Part shown: in pieces, positions 40,872 to 50,013 of the stretch
Layout: each line of letters begins with the position of its first letter
Numbering within the stretch: the stretch's first letter is position 1
Origin: Kitasatospora sp. NBC_00240
GTDB lineage: Bacteria; Actinomycetota; Actinomycetes; Streptomycetales; Streptomycetaceae
Length of the DNA: 64,000 nt
Assembly (NCBI RefSeq): GCF_026342405.1
Contig: NZ_JAPEMU010000001.1
Location: forward strand, 1,302,001 to 1,366,000
Direction: 5' to 3'
Position numbers and translations under genes: made by a program
The notes under the pieces: model-generated
What the model was told of the DNA's origin: nothing
Seen by the model: only the letters and a program-made list of their open reading frames with translations
Database searches by the model: none

Positions 40872-43800
40872 CGGGCGTCCTCCGCCCCGAGAGCCGGGTC
40901 GCACAGGCGGGCGATCGACCGCAGCGCCGCCACGAGTTCGGCGCCGACCCGCGCGATCGTCTCGGGCTCGTGCAGGTTGACCGAGTAGTGCAGGTCGAAG
41001 CCGAGCCGGCCGCCCTCGACCGCGCCGACCACCTCCAGCGCCTGCACGACCCGCTCGCGCTCGTCCTGTTCCTGGCCGATCGAATCGTGGAAGGCGTGGA
41101 ACAGCGAGCGGTCGGCCGTCTGCGTGATCTCCTCGGTCTGGCTGTGGTAGTTGAACAGCACCGCCGGCGGCGTGTGTTCCACGGGCGGCGTGCCGCCCCC
41201 GCCGAGGTGGCGCAACGGGCCGTAGCCGAGCCCGTTGCCGGGAACGGCGCGCAGGCAGCGGCGCACCGACCGCACGACGGCGGGCCAGTCGGCCTCGCCG
41301 TCCGTCCGTCCGGGCACCTCCAGCGCGACGGGGTAGGAGCTGGTGAACCACCCGACGGTGCGGGAGAGGTCGATGTCGTCGAAGATCTCCTCACGCCCGT
41401 GGCCCTCCATCTCGATCACCAGCCGGTCGTCACCGGACCAGCGGCACATCGTCCGGGCCAGCGCGGCGAGCAGCACGTCGCTGACCCGGGCCCGGAACCT
41501 GCCCGGCGCCACGTGCAGCAGCACCGCGGTCTCGTCCTGCTCCAGCCGTACCGGCAGGATCCGCCGCGAGGACACCACGTTCGGTCCTGGGCCGTCGGTC
41601 GGCAGCGGCTCGGCCTCGGGCACCGCGTCCCAGTGGGCGCTCTGGTCGGCGAAGCCGCCGCCGGCCGCGTGCGCCGCGAGCCGGGTGGCCCACTGCCGGA
41701 ACGAGGTGGTCTTGGCACCCAGATCGATCACCTCGCCGCCGAGGGCCTGCCGGTACGCGAGGTCCAGGTCGTGGTTGAGGATCCGCCACGACACCGCGTC
41801 GATCACGAGGTGGTGCACGGTCAGGTGCAGGTGCGCCCGCCGGCCCGGGCCGAGGTCGAACAGGACCGCCCGCAGCAGCGGCCCGGCCGCCAGGTCGAAG
41901 CCCCCGTCGGCCGCCACGGCGAGCCGGTTCATGACCGGGGGCAGCTCCTCGTCGGGCAGCCCCGAGAGGTCGTGGCGCTCGAACAGCTCGCCGGTCTCGG
42001 CCGCGGCGTTCCGCGGCGACCGGCGGCCCCGCTCGTCGCTCGGGTACCGCGTCCGCAGCGCGTCGTGGTGCGCGACGACCGCCGTGATCGCGGCCCGCAG
42101 CGCCGCCTCGTCGGTGTCCGCCGCCAGCTCGACGTGGATCGACTGGGCGAAGTGCTGCGGGGCGACCGTGTTGCGCGCGAAGAACTCGTGCTGGATCGCG
42201 GTGAGCGGCAGCTCGCCGGCCTCGGCCTCCTGGGTCGCGACGACCTGGCGGTCCTGGCCGGCGGCGGCGACGAGCTGCTCGACGGTCGAGTGGCGGAACA
42301 GGTCGCTGGAGGAGACCTGCAGGCCCGCCCGGCGGCTCTTGAACACGACCTGGATGCTGAGGATCGAGTCGCCGCCGAGGTCGAAGAAGTCGTCGGTCAC
42401 CCCGACCCGCTCCACGCCGAGCACCTCCGCCCAGATCGCGGCCATCGTGCGCTCGTCGTCGGTGCGCGGCTCCACCGAGGCCCGGCCGGCGGCCGAGGCC
42501 GCGGGCTCCGGCAGGGCGCGGCGGTCGACCTTGCCGTGCGCGGTGAGCGGTAGCCCGTCCATCCGGACGAACGCTGCCGGAACCATGAACTCGGGCAGGC
42601 GGGCGGCGAGGTACGCGGTCAGTTCGGCCGGGTCCTGCTCGGAGACGACGTACCCGACCAGGCGCCGGCGGCCCGGCTGGTCCTCGCGGACGACGACGGC
42701 CGCCCCTGCCACGTCCGGGTGCCGGGCGAGCGCCTGCTCGATCTCCCCGAGCTCGATGCGGTAGCCGCGCAGCTTCACCTGGTCGTCGCTGCGGCCGACG
42801 AATTCGAGCGTGCCGTCCGGGCGCCAGCGCATCAGGTCACCGGACCGGTACATCCGGGCACCCGGCGCCCCGAAGGGGTCCGGCAGGAAGCGTTCGGCGG
42901 TCAGCCCGGGCCGGTCCCGGTAGCCCCGGCACACGCCGTCCCCGGCGAGGTAGGCCTCCCCCGTCACCCCCACCGGCACCACCTGCAGGTCCTGGTCGAG
43001 CAGGTAGACCCGGGCGTCCGCGGTCGGCCGGCCGATCGAGACGGTCCGTCCGGGCGGCCCGCCGCGCTCGACCGGGAAGCAGGTCGTGGTCACCGAGCAC
43101 TCGGTGGGCCCGTACTCGTTGATGATCTCCAGGTCGGGCAGCCGGTCGAGGACGCGTGCGCAGTGCGCCGCGGACAGCGCCTCGCCGCCGACCACGACCC
43201 TTCGCAGCCCCGCGAGGATCCCCGGGTCCGTGTCGGCGACGGCGTGGAAGAAGCCCGCCGCGAACGAGATGGCCTCCACCTCGTTCTCGCCCAGGAACTT
43301 GTCGAGTTCGTCGACCGAGTGGAAGTCGCCGGGCGGCACGGCCAGGCACGCGCCGCTCAGCAGCGCCTGCCACAGCTCGTTCTGCGCGGCGTCGAACGAG
43401 ATCGAGTGGTGCTGGGCGAGCCTGGTGGCCTCGCCGAAGGTGTGGTCGCCCGCGGCGTGCACGAGGCGGACCAGGCCGCGGTGGGTGACCATGCTGGCCT
43501 TGGGCGTGCCGGTCGAGCCCGAGGTGTAGACGAGCACCGCGATGTTGTCCGGCGCGGCGCTCGAGGGCGGCGGCCCGACGACGGGCCCCGGCCGCAGATC
43601 GTCGACCAGCAGCGTCTCGGCGCCGCTCGGCGGCAGGACGGGCGCGAGCGCGGCGCTGGTCAGCATCACCGGCACGGCCGCGTCACGGATCAGGAAGGCG
43701 AGGCGCTCCGCCGGGTACCCCGGGTCGATCGGCACGTACGCGCCGCCGGCCTTGAGGACGGCGATCATGGCGGTGACCCGCTCGGCGCCACCCGGCAGGC

Positions 43801-46800
43801 AGATGCCCACCGCGACCTCCGGGCCGACGCCCCGGCCGACCAGCTCGTGGGCCAGCCGGTCGGCGCGGGCGTCCAGTTCGGCGTAGCTGAGCCGGACGTC
43901 GCCGGCGACGACCGCGGGCCGGTCCGGGTGCTCGCGCGCGACGTCCGCGAAGAGCTCGTGCAGGCACCGCTCGGGGTAACCGGACGGGGTGCCGTTGAAC
44001 TCCTCGATCAGCTGGTCGTGTTCGGCGCCACGGACCAACGGCAGGTCCCGCAGGGTGGTGCCGGGCGGCGCCACCATCGCGTCGAGGATGCCGAGCAGAT
44101 GACCGGCGAAGCGGTCCGCGGTGGCGTCGTCGAACAGGCGCGGGTCGTAGCCGAGCCGCATGTGGAGCCCGTCCACCAGGTGCGCCACGCAGGTGAGCGG
44201 GAAGTTCGACGTCTCCAGGCCCGCCAGCGACCGCACCCCCAGCCCGTGGCGCTCGGCGGCGTGCTCGTCGTACGGGAAGTTCTCGAAGACCACGCAGCTG
44301 TCGAAGAGGTCGGTGCCGGCCGGGATCCCGGCCCAGTGCCGCACCTGGGCGAGCGAGACGTACTCGTACTGGCGGCCGTCGACCTGCTGCTCCTGGATCT
44401 CGCGCAGCCAGGCGCGCAGGTCGCTGCCGGGCGAGACGGTCAGCCGGGCGGGCAGGGTGTTGATGAAGAGGCCGACCATCTCGTCCGACCCCGGCAGGTC
44501 GGCGGGCCGACCGCCCACCGTCGTGCCGAAGCAGACCTGCCGGTCGCCGCTGTAACGGGACAGCAGCAGGGCCCAGGCCCCCTGGATCAGGGTGTTGACG
44601 GTGACCCGGGCCTCCCGGGCGAAGCCCTCCAGCCGCCCGGTCTCCTCCGCCGTGAGCACGAGGTCGAGGTGGCCGGTGTCGCGGGACTGGTGCGAGCGCA
44701 TCGGCACCCGGTCGAACGGCAGCGCGGTGGGCCCGGAGAACCCGGCGAGCAGATCGGTCCAGTACTTCTGCGCCGATGCGGTGTCCTGCTCGCCGAGCCA
44801 GCGCACGTACTCGCGGAACGGACGGCGCGGGCGCGGCGCCGCGACCTGGCGGCCACCGAGCGCGGCGTGCTCCGCGAAGACCTCGCCGAGCACGTCGGCC
44901 ATGCTCCAGCCGTCGAGCAGCAGGTGGTGCGAGGAGCAGCGCAGGTGGACGGTGGACGCGCCGAGCCGGGCCAGGTGCAGCCGCAGCAGCGGCGGCCGCG
45001 ACAGGTCGAGCGGTTCGCCCGGGGTCTCGGCCAGCAGGCGGATGCGCTCCTGCTGCCGGGCCTCGGTCAGCTCCGACCAGTCCTCGACGACGACGGGCAC
45101 GGTCACGTCCCGGTGGACCACCTGCAGGGGGCGGCCGCTCTCGGCCTCGGCGATCGCCGTGCGCAGCACGGGCGTGCGGTCGACGACCCGCTGCCACGCC
45201 TCGGCCAGCAGGGCGGGGTCGGTGACGCCGTCGAGGACCAGCCCGAGGTGGGTGAAGTAGATGTCGTCCTCGTGCGCGTCGAGCGAGTGGAACAGCAGGC
45301 CGCTCTGCATCGGCGTGAGCGGGTAGACGTCCTCGACCGTGCGGCCGTCCCCGGCGATCCGGTCGACGCCGGCCTGGTCGAGCCCGGCGAGCGGGAAGTC
45401 GGACGGGGTGCAGCCGCCGGCCCGGGCGCAATGCGCCACGATCTCGGCGAGCGCGGCGGTGAACCGCGCCGCGAGGCCGGCGATCGTCGTCTCGTCGTGC
45501 AGCGCGGCCGAGTACTCCCAGGAGAACTCGAGCCGGCCGTCGCGGACCATCCCGGTGACCTCCAGGAGGTTCGGGCGGGCCAGGTCCGGGCTGCGGTCGG
45601 GTGCCGGGCTGGGCCGCCAGCCGCGCAGCAGGCCGTCGCCGGTGGCCACGTCGAAGTGGCCGTGGTAGTTGAAGCCGATCCGGCAGCGGCCGCCGCCCAG
45701 CCCGGCGCCGTCGGTCAGGTAGCGCAGGGCGCCGTACCCGATTCCGGCTTCGGGGACGGCGCGCAGGGTCTCCTTGACGGCCTTGAGCCGGGTGCCCCAG
45801 TCGTCGCCCGGCACCGGCAGCACGACCGGGAAGAGCGTGGTGAACCAGCCCGCCGTGCGGGACAGGTCGACGTCGTCGAAGAGGTTCTCGCGGCCGTGGC
45901 CCTCCAGCTCGACCGCGACGGCCTCGCCGCCGGTCCAGTCGGCCAGCACCGCCGCGAGCGCCGTCAGCAGCACGTCGTTGATCTGGGTGCGGTACGCCGC
46001 CGGCACGTCCCGCAGCAGCGCCCGGGTCAGCTCGGCGTCGAGACCGGCCTCGACCGTGCGGGCGTCCGCGAGGGTGTCCGGCGCCGTGCGGTCGACCGGC
46101 AGCGGCGGGCACGCGGCGGACGCCGCCTCGACGGCCTGCCAGTACGGCCGCTCACGGTCGAAGCGGCCGGAGCCGGCCGCCTCGGTCAGCCGCTGCGACC
46201 ACTCCCGGAACCCGGTGGACTTCTCCGGCAGGCCGACCCGCAGGCCCTGCGCCGCCTGCCCGTAGGCGAGCTCCAGGTCGGAGAGCAGCACCCGCCAGGT
46301 GACCCCGTCGACGACGAGGTGGTGCACCGTGACGAACAGCCGGTCGGGCTCGGGCGCACCGGTGAGGAGCACCGCGCCGAGCAGCGGCCCGGCGTCGAGC
46401 CGGAAGCCGGTCTGGGCCGCCGTGACCGCCTCGCGGACCGCCTGCTCGCGGGCGGTCCGGTCGAGGCCGGACAGGTCGACCCGGCGGAACGGCTCGCCCG
46501 CCTCGGCGCTCGCGCAGTGCTGCCGCCAGCCGCCGTCGGTGCGGACGGCGCGCAGCCGCAGCGCGTCGTGGTGGTCGAGCAGCGCCGTCACCGCCGTGCG
46601 CAGGGCGGCCGGATCGGTGCCGGGCGCGAGCTCGACGAACATCGACTGGTTGAAGTGGCGGGCGCCCTCGGGGTACTGCTCGAAGTACCAGCGCTGCACC
46701 GGGGTGAGCGGCACCTCCCCGACCGCGCTGGTGGCCGCCTGCGGCGCGGCCGCGCGGTCCACCTCCTGGACGACGGCGGCCAGGTCGGCGACGGTCTGGT

Positions 46801-49800
46801 GCAGGAAGATCTGCTTGGCGGTCAGCCGCAGGCCGGCCCGCCGTGCCTTGGACACGACCTGCAGCCCGACGATCGAGTCGCCGCCGAGCTCGAAGAAGTT
46901 GTCGTCGACACCGACCGCGCCGGGCGGCAGGCCCAGCACCTCGGCCCAGATCGCGGCGAGTGCGGATTCGGTGGGGTTGCGCGGCGCCACGTGCGTCCCG
47001 GTGGCGTGGTCGGTGGTCGCCGGCGCGGGCAGCTCCTTGCGGTCGAGGGTGCCGCTCGGTGTCATCGGAAGCTCGTCCAGGACGACCAGGGCGGAGGGGA
47101 CGGCCGGGTCGGGCACGATCCCGGCGAGGAAGGCGCGCAGCTCGGTGAGGGTGGGCGCGGCGCCGTCCGCGACCAGGTAGCCGACGAGCCGGTCGCGGCC
47201 CACCGGGTCGGGCCGCACCGCGGCGGCGGCGGCCGTGACGCCGGGGTGGCGCAGCAGGGCCGCCTCGACCTCGCCGAGCTCCACCCGGAAGCCGCGGATC
47301 TTGACCTGGTCGTCCGCGCGGCCGAGGTACTCCAGGTTGCCGTCGGGCCGCCAGCGCCCGATGTCGCCGGTGTGGTAGAGCCGCCCGCCGGTGAACGGGT
47401 CGTCGGTGAAGCGCTGGGCGGTGAGCTCGGGCCGGTTCCAGTAGCCCTGCGCGACGCCGTCGCCGCCGATGCAGATCTCGCCGGGCACGCCGACGGGGAC
47501 GGGGCGCAGCCGGTCGTCGAGCACGTAGGTGCGGGTGTTGCTCAGCGGCCGGCCGATCGGCACCACCGCCGTGCCGATCGGCTCACCGGCCCGCAGCTGG
47601 TACGTGGTGGAGTCCACGGTGGTCTCGGTGGCGCCGTAGTTGTTGGTGACGACGGCCTCGGGCGGGAGCACCGCCAGGGTCGCGGCGGCGTCGTCGGCCA
47701 GCCATGCCTCCGAACCGACCGCGAGGACCCGCAGCGAGTCCGCACGGCTGCCGGTCCAGGACAGTTCCTGGGCGACGGCCTTGGCCAGCGACGGGGTGGT
47801 CACCAGCAGCTGCGGCCGGGTCTCGGTGATCAGCGCGGCCAATGCGGGCGGGTCGGCGATCACCTCCGCCGGGCAGATCACCATCTCGCCGCCGTACATC
47901 GCGGACATCAGGAAGTCGCCGAGGAACAGGTCGACGGCGAGGCTGGACACCGACAGGGAGCGGCCCCGCAGCGCGGTCAGGCCGTAGCGGGCGTCCCAGG
48001 CGCGCATCATGTGGCTCGCGTTGCGGTGGCTGACCATCACGCCCTTGGGGCGGCCGGTCGAGCCGGAGGTGTAGACGACGTACGCGAGGTCGTCCGGCCC
48101 GGCGGCCGTGGTGGGCGGCGTGGCGGGGTGGCGGAGAATCGCGTCCTGGTCGGTGTCGAGCCGGATGGTGATCCGGTCGCCGTCGCCCGCCGTCGCCGAG
48201 TCGGTGATCAGCACCGGGGCGGCGGCGTCGCCGAGCAGCATGGCCAGCCGCTGCTCGGGGTGCTCGGGGTCGAGCGGCACGAAGGCGCCACCGGCCTTCA
48301 GCACGGCCAGCAGTGCGACCATCGCGTCCACGCCGCGCTCGAGGCGGACGCCGGTCAGCACGCCCGGCCGGACGCCGGCCGCGACCAGGTGGTGCGCGAG
48401 CCGGTTGGAGCGCACGGCCAGTTCGGCGAAGGTGAGCCGCCGGCTGCTGTCGCTCACCGCGACGGAGTCGGGCGTCCGGGCCGCCTGCTCGTCGAAGATC
48501 TGGTGCAGGGTCCGCTCGGCCGGTGCCGGGGCGGCCGGGGCCTGCCAGTCGACGGTGAGGGTGCGCAGCTCGTCGGGCGGCAGCATGGACAGACCGGCGA
48601 ACGGCGCCTCGGGCCGGTCGGTCACCGCGCGCAGCAGGGTGACGAGGTGACCGCCGAGCCGCTCGACGGTCGCCCGGTCGAAGAGGTCGGTGCTGTACTC
48701 CAGGTAGCAGACGAGCGAGGAGGCGTCCTCGTAGAAGTCGAAGGTGAGGTCCAGCTTCGCGACGTCGACCGCCGGCTGGATCTCGGTGACCTCCAGGCCC
48801 CGGAAGGCCGGCAGCGTGTCGGCCATGTTCTGCAGGTTGACCATCACCTGCACCAGCGGCGGCCGGGACGCGTCCCGGTCCGGCCGCAGCGTGTCGACCA
48901 GGCGCTGGAAGGGGACCTCGTCGTGGGCGAAGGCCTCCAGCAGGCCCGTGCGCACCCGGCCGAGCAGCTCCGTGAACGACAGCGACTCCTCCACCTGGGA
49001 GCGCAGCACCACCGTGTTGATGAAGGAGCCGATCAGGTTCTCCAGCTCGGGCCGGTTCCGGCCCAGGGTGACGGTACCGACCGACACGTCGGGTTCGCCG
49101 CTGTACCGGGCCAGCAGCACCTTCGTGACGGTGACCAGGGCCATGAACAGGGTCGCGTCACGCCCACGGCTCAGCTCCCGCAGCCGGCCCAGCACGTCGG
49201 CGGGGATCTCCACCGGCAGGGTCGCGCCCGCGGGGGTGCGGACGGGTGGCCGCGGCCGGTCGGTGGGCAGGTCGGCCGTGCGCATCCCGGTGAGCCGGTC
49301 GCGCCAGTAGCCGAGCTGGTCGTCGAGGTCGGCGGAGCGCTCGCGTTCCCAGTGGGCGAAGTCGGCGTACTGCACGGGCAGCGGCGGCAGGGCGGCGGGG
49401 ACGCCGCCGACCGCCGCGTCGTAGGCGGCGGCCAGCTCGCCGAGCAGCGGCCCGGTCGACCAGCCGTCGCAGACGATGTGGTGCATGGCCAGGACGAGCA
49501 CGTGCTCGCGGGCGTCCACGCGCAGCAGGGTGGCCCGCAGCAGGGGGCCCCGGCGCAGGTCGAACGGGGTGTTGAGCTCCGCCGCGAGGAAGCGCTCGAC
49601 GGTGCGCCCGGCGTCGGGGCCCGAGACGTCGACGGTCGGCAGCGGCCGGTCGGCGTACTCGTGCACGACCTGGACGCCGCGCCCGTCGAGCGCGTCGAAC
49701 GTGGTGCGCAGCGTCTCGTGCCGGCGCACGACCTGGTCGAGTGCGGCGCCGAGCGCCGCGGCGTCGAGCTCGCCGCGCAGCCGCAGCGCGCGCAGCGCGT

Positions 49801-49996
49801 TGTACTCGGCGCTGTCCGGTTCCAGTTCGGCCTGGAACCAGAGCCGTTCCTGCGCCGAGGACATCGGCGGCGGGGCGTCGCGGGGGGCGGTGGGGATCGG
49901 CCGGTCCACGGGTGCGGACTCGCCGGCGAGGCGGCGCAGCAGCTCCGCCCGCAGGTGCGCCGGTACGGACGCGAACTTCTCGTCGGACTGGGTCAT
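40868..49996 (-). CDS. Nonribosomal peptide synthetase, C-A-T-E-C-A-T-E
   Basis: 3042 residues from ATG 49996 (AGGAAGGA upstream). Domains: C about 45-480 (HHIVCDG), A 510-990, T 1005-1075 (LGGDSI), E 1090-1530 (HHLVVDG, EGHGRE, RTAGWFT), C 1545-1980 (HHLLLDG), A 2000-2490, T 2505-2575 (LGGDSI), E 2590-3030 (HHLVIDA, EGHGRE, RTVGWFT). It adds residues 3 and 4, both predicted D-configured. Hand-aligned specificity residues (235-331 set): first A D-L-G-V-L-V-N-V-D, second A D-A-N-S-V-G-E-V-T; neither matches a code I know, and the polar/acidic positions could suit a guanidine side chain. The first A has SGTLDR where NGKxDR is invariant, so its catalytic Lys is Thr. No thioesterase: chain release must use the coupled hydrolase. 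The gene starts 17 bases after the first NRPS. Confidence 0.95.
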   Translation of the reverse strand: MTQSDEKFASVPAHLRAELLRRLAGESAPVDRPIPTAPRDAPPPMSSAQERLWFQAELEPDSAEYNALRALRLRGELDAAALGAALDQVVRRHETLRTTFDALDGRGVQVVHEYADRPLPTVDVSGPDAGRTVERFLAAELNTPFDLRRGPLLRATLLRVDAREHVLVLAMHHIVCDGWSTGPLLGELAAAYDAAVGGVPAALPPLPVQYADFAHWERERSADLDDQLGYWRDRLTGMRTADLPTDRPRPPVRTPAGATLPVEIPADVLGRLRELSRGRDATLFMALVTVTKVLLARYSGEPDVSVGTVTLGRNRPELENLIGSFINTVVLRSQVEESLSFTELLGRVRTGLLEAFAHDEVPFQRLVDTLRPDRDASRPPLVQVMVNLQNMADTLPAFRGLEVTEIQPAVDVAKLDLTFDFYEDASSLVCYLEYSTDLFDRATVERLGGHLVTLLRAVTDRPEAPFAGLSMLPPDELRTLTVDWQAPAAPAPAERTLHQIFDEQAARTPDSVAVSDSSRRLTFAELAVRSNRLAHHLVAAGVRPGVLTGVRLERGVDAMVALLAVLKAGGAFVPLDPEHPEQRLAMLLGDAAAPVLITDSATAGDGDRITIRLDTDQDAILRHPATPPTTAAGPDDLAYVVYTSGSTGRPKGVMVSHRNASHMMRAWDARYGLTALRGRSLSVSSLAVDLFLGDFLMSAMYGGEMVICPAEVIADPPALAALITETRPQLLVTTPSLAKAVAQELSWTGSRADSLRVLAVGSEAWLADDAAATLAVLPPEAVVTNNYGATETTVDSTTYQLRAGEPIGTAVVPIGRPLSNTRTYVLDDRLRPVPVGVPGEICIGGDGVAQGYWNRPELTAQRFTDDPFTGGRLYHTGDIGRWRPDGNLEYLGRADDQVKIRGFRVELGEVEAALLRHPGVTAAAAAVRPDPVGRDRLVGYLVADGAAPTLTELRAFLAGIVPDPAVPSALVVLDELPMTPSGTLDRKELPAPATTDHATGTHVAPRNPTESALAAIWAEVLGLPPGAVGVDDNFFELGGDSIVGLQVVSKARRAGLRLTAKQIFLHQTVADLAAVVQEVDRAAAPQAATSAVGEVPLTPVQRWYFEQYPEGARHFNQSMFVELAPGTDPAALRTAVTALLDHHDALRLRAVRTDGGWRQHCASAEAGEPFRRVDLSGLDRTAREQAVREAVTAAQTGFRLDAGPLLGAVLLTGAPEPDRLFVTVHHLVVDGVTWRVLLSDLELAYGQAAQGLRVGLPEKSTGFREWSQRLTEAAGSGRFDRERPYWQAVEAASAACPPLPVDRTAPDTLADARTVEAGLDAELTRALLRDVPAAYRTQINDVLLTALAAVLADWTGGEAVAVELEGHGRENLFDDVDLSRTAGWFTTLFPVVLPVPGDDWGTRLKAVKETLRAVPEAGIGYGALRYLTDGAGLGGGRCRIGFNYHGHFDVATGDGLLRGWRPSPAPDRSPDLARPNLLEVTGMVRDGRLEFSWEYSAALHDETTIAGLAARFTAALAEIVAHCARAGGCTPSDFPLAGLDQAGVDRIAGDGRTVEDVYPLTPMQSGLLFHSLDAHEDDIYFTHLGLVLDGVTDPALLAEAWQRVVDRTPVLRTAIAEAESGRPLQVVHRDVTVPVVVEDWSELTEARQQERIRLLAETPGEPLDLSRPPLLRLHLARLGASTVHLRCSSHHLLLDGWSMADVLGEVFAEHAALGGRQVAAPRPRRPFREYVRWLGEQDTASAQKYWTDLLAGFSGPTALPFDRVPMRSHQSRDTGHLDLVLTAEETGRLEGFAREARVTVNTLIQGAWALLLSRYSGDRQVCFGTTVGGRPADLPGSDEMVGLFINTLPARLTVSPGSDLRAWLREIQEQQVDGRQYEYVSLAQVRHWAGIPAGTDLFDSCVVFENFPYDEHAAERHGLGVRSLAGLETSNFPLTCVAHLVDGLHMRLGYDPRLFDDATADRFAGHLLGILDAMVAPPGTTLRDLPLVRGAEHDQLIEEFNGTPSGYPERCLHELFADVAREHPDRPAVVAGDVRLSYAELDARADRLAHELVGRGVGPEVAVGICLPGGAERVTAMIAVLKAGGAYVPIDPGYPAERLAFLIRDAAVPVMLTSAALAPVLPPSGAETLLVDDLRPGPVVGPPPSSAAPDNIAVLVYTSGSTGTPKASMVTHRGLVRLVHAAGDHTFGEATRLAQHHSISFDAAQNELWQALLSGACLAVPPGDFHSVDELDKFLGENEVEAISFAAGFFHAVADTDPGILAGLRRVVVGGEALSAAHCARVLDRLPDLEIINEYGPTECSVTTTCFPVERGGPPGRTVSIGRPTADARVYLLDQDLQVVPVGVTGEAYLAGDGVCRGYRDRPGLTAERFLPDPFGAPGARMYRSGDLMRWRPDGTLEFVGRSDDQVKLRGYRIELGEIEQALARHPDVAGAAVVVREDQPGRRRLVGYVVSEQDPAELTAYLAARLPEFMVPAAFVRMDGLPLTAHGKVDRRALPEPAASAAGRASVEPRTDDERTMAAIWAEVLGVERVGVTDDFFDLGGDSILSIQVVFKSRRAGLQVSSSDLFRHSTVEQLVAAAGQDRQVVATQEAEAGELPLTAIQHEFFARNTVAPQHFAQSIHVELAADTDEAALRAAITAVVAHHDALRTRYPSDERGRRSPRNAAAETGELFERHDLSGLPDEELPPVMNRLAVAADGGFDLAAGPLLRAVLFDLGPGRRAHLHLTVHHLVIDAVSWRILNHDLDLAYRQALGGEVIDLGAKTTSFRQWATRLAAHAAGGGFADQSAHWDAVPEAEPLPTDGPGPNVVSSRRILPVRLEQDETAVLLHVAPGRFRARVSDVLLAALARTMCRWSGDDRLVIEMEGHGREEIFDDIDLSRTVGWFTSSYPVALEVPGRTDGEADWPAVVRSVRRCLRAVPGNGLGYGPLRHLGGGGTPPVEHTPPAVLFNYHSQTEEITQTADRSLFHAFHDSIGQEQDERERVVQALEVVGAVEGGRLGFDLHYSVNLHEPETIARVGAELVAALRSIARLCDPALGAEDAR

Positions 49997-50013
49997 CAGG
50001 GTTCCTTCCTGGG

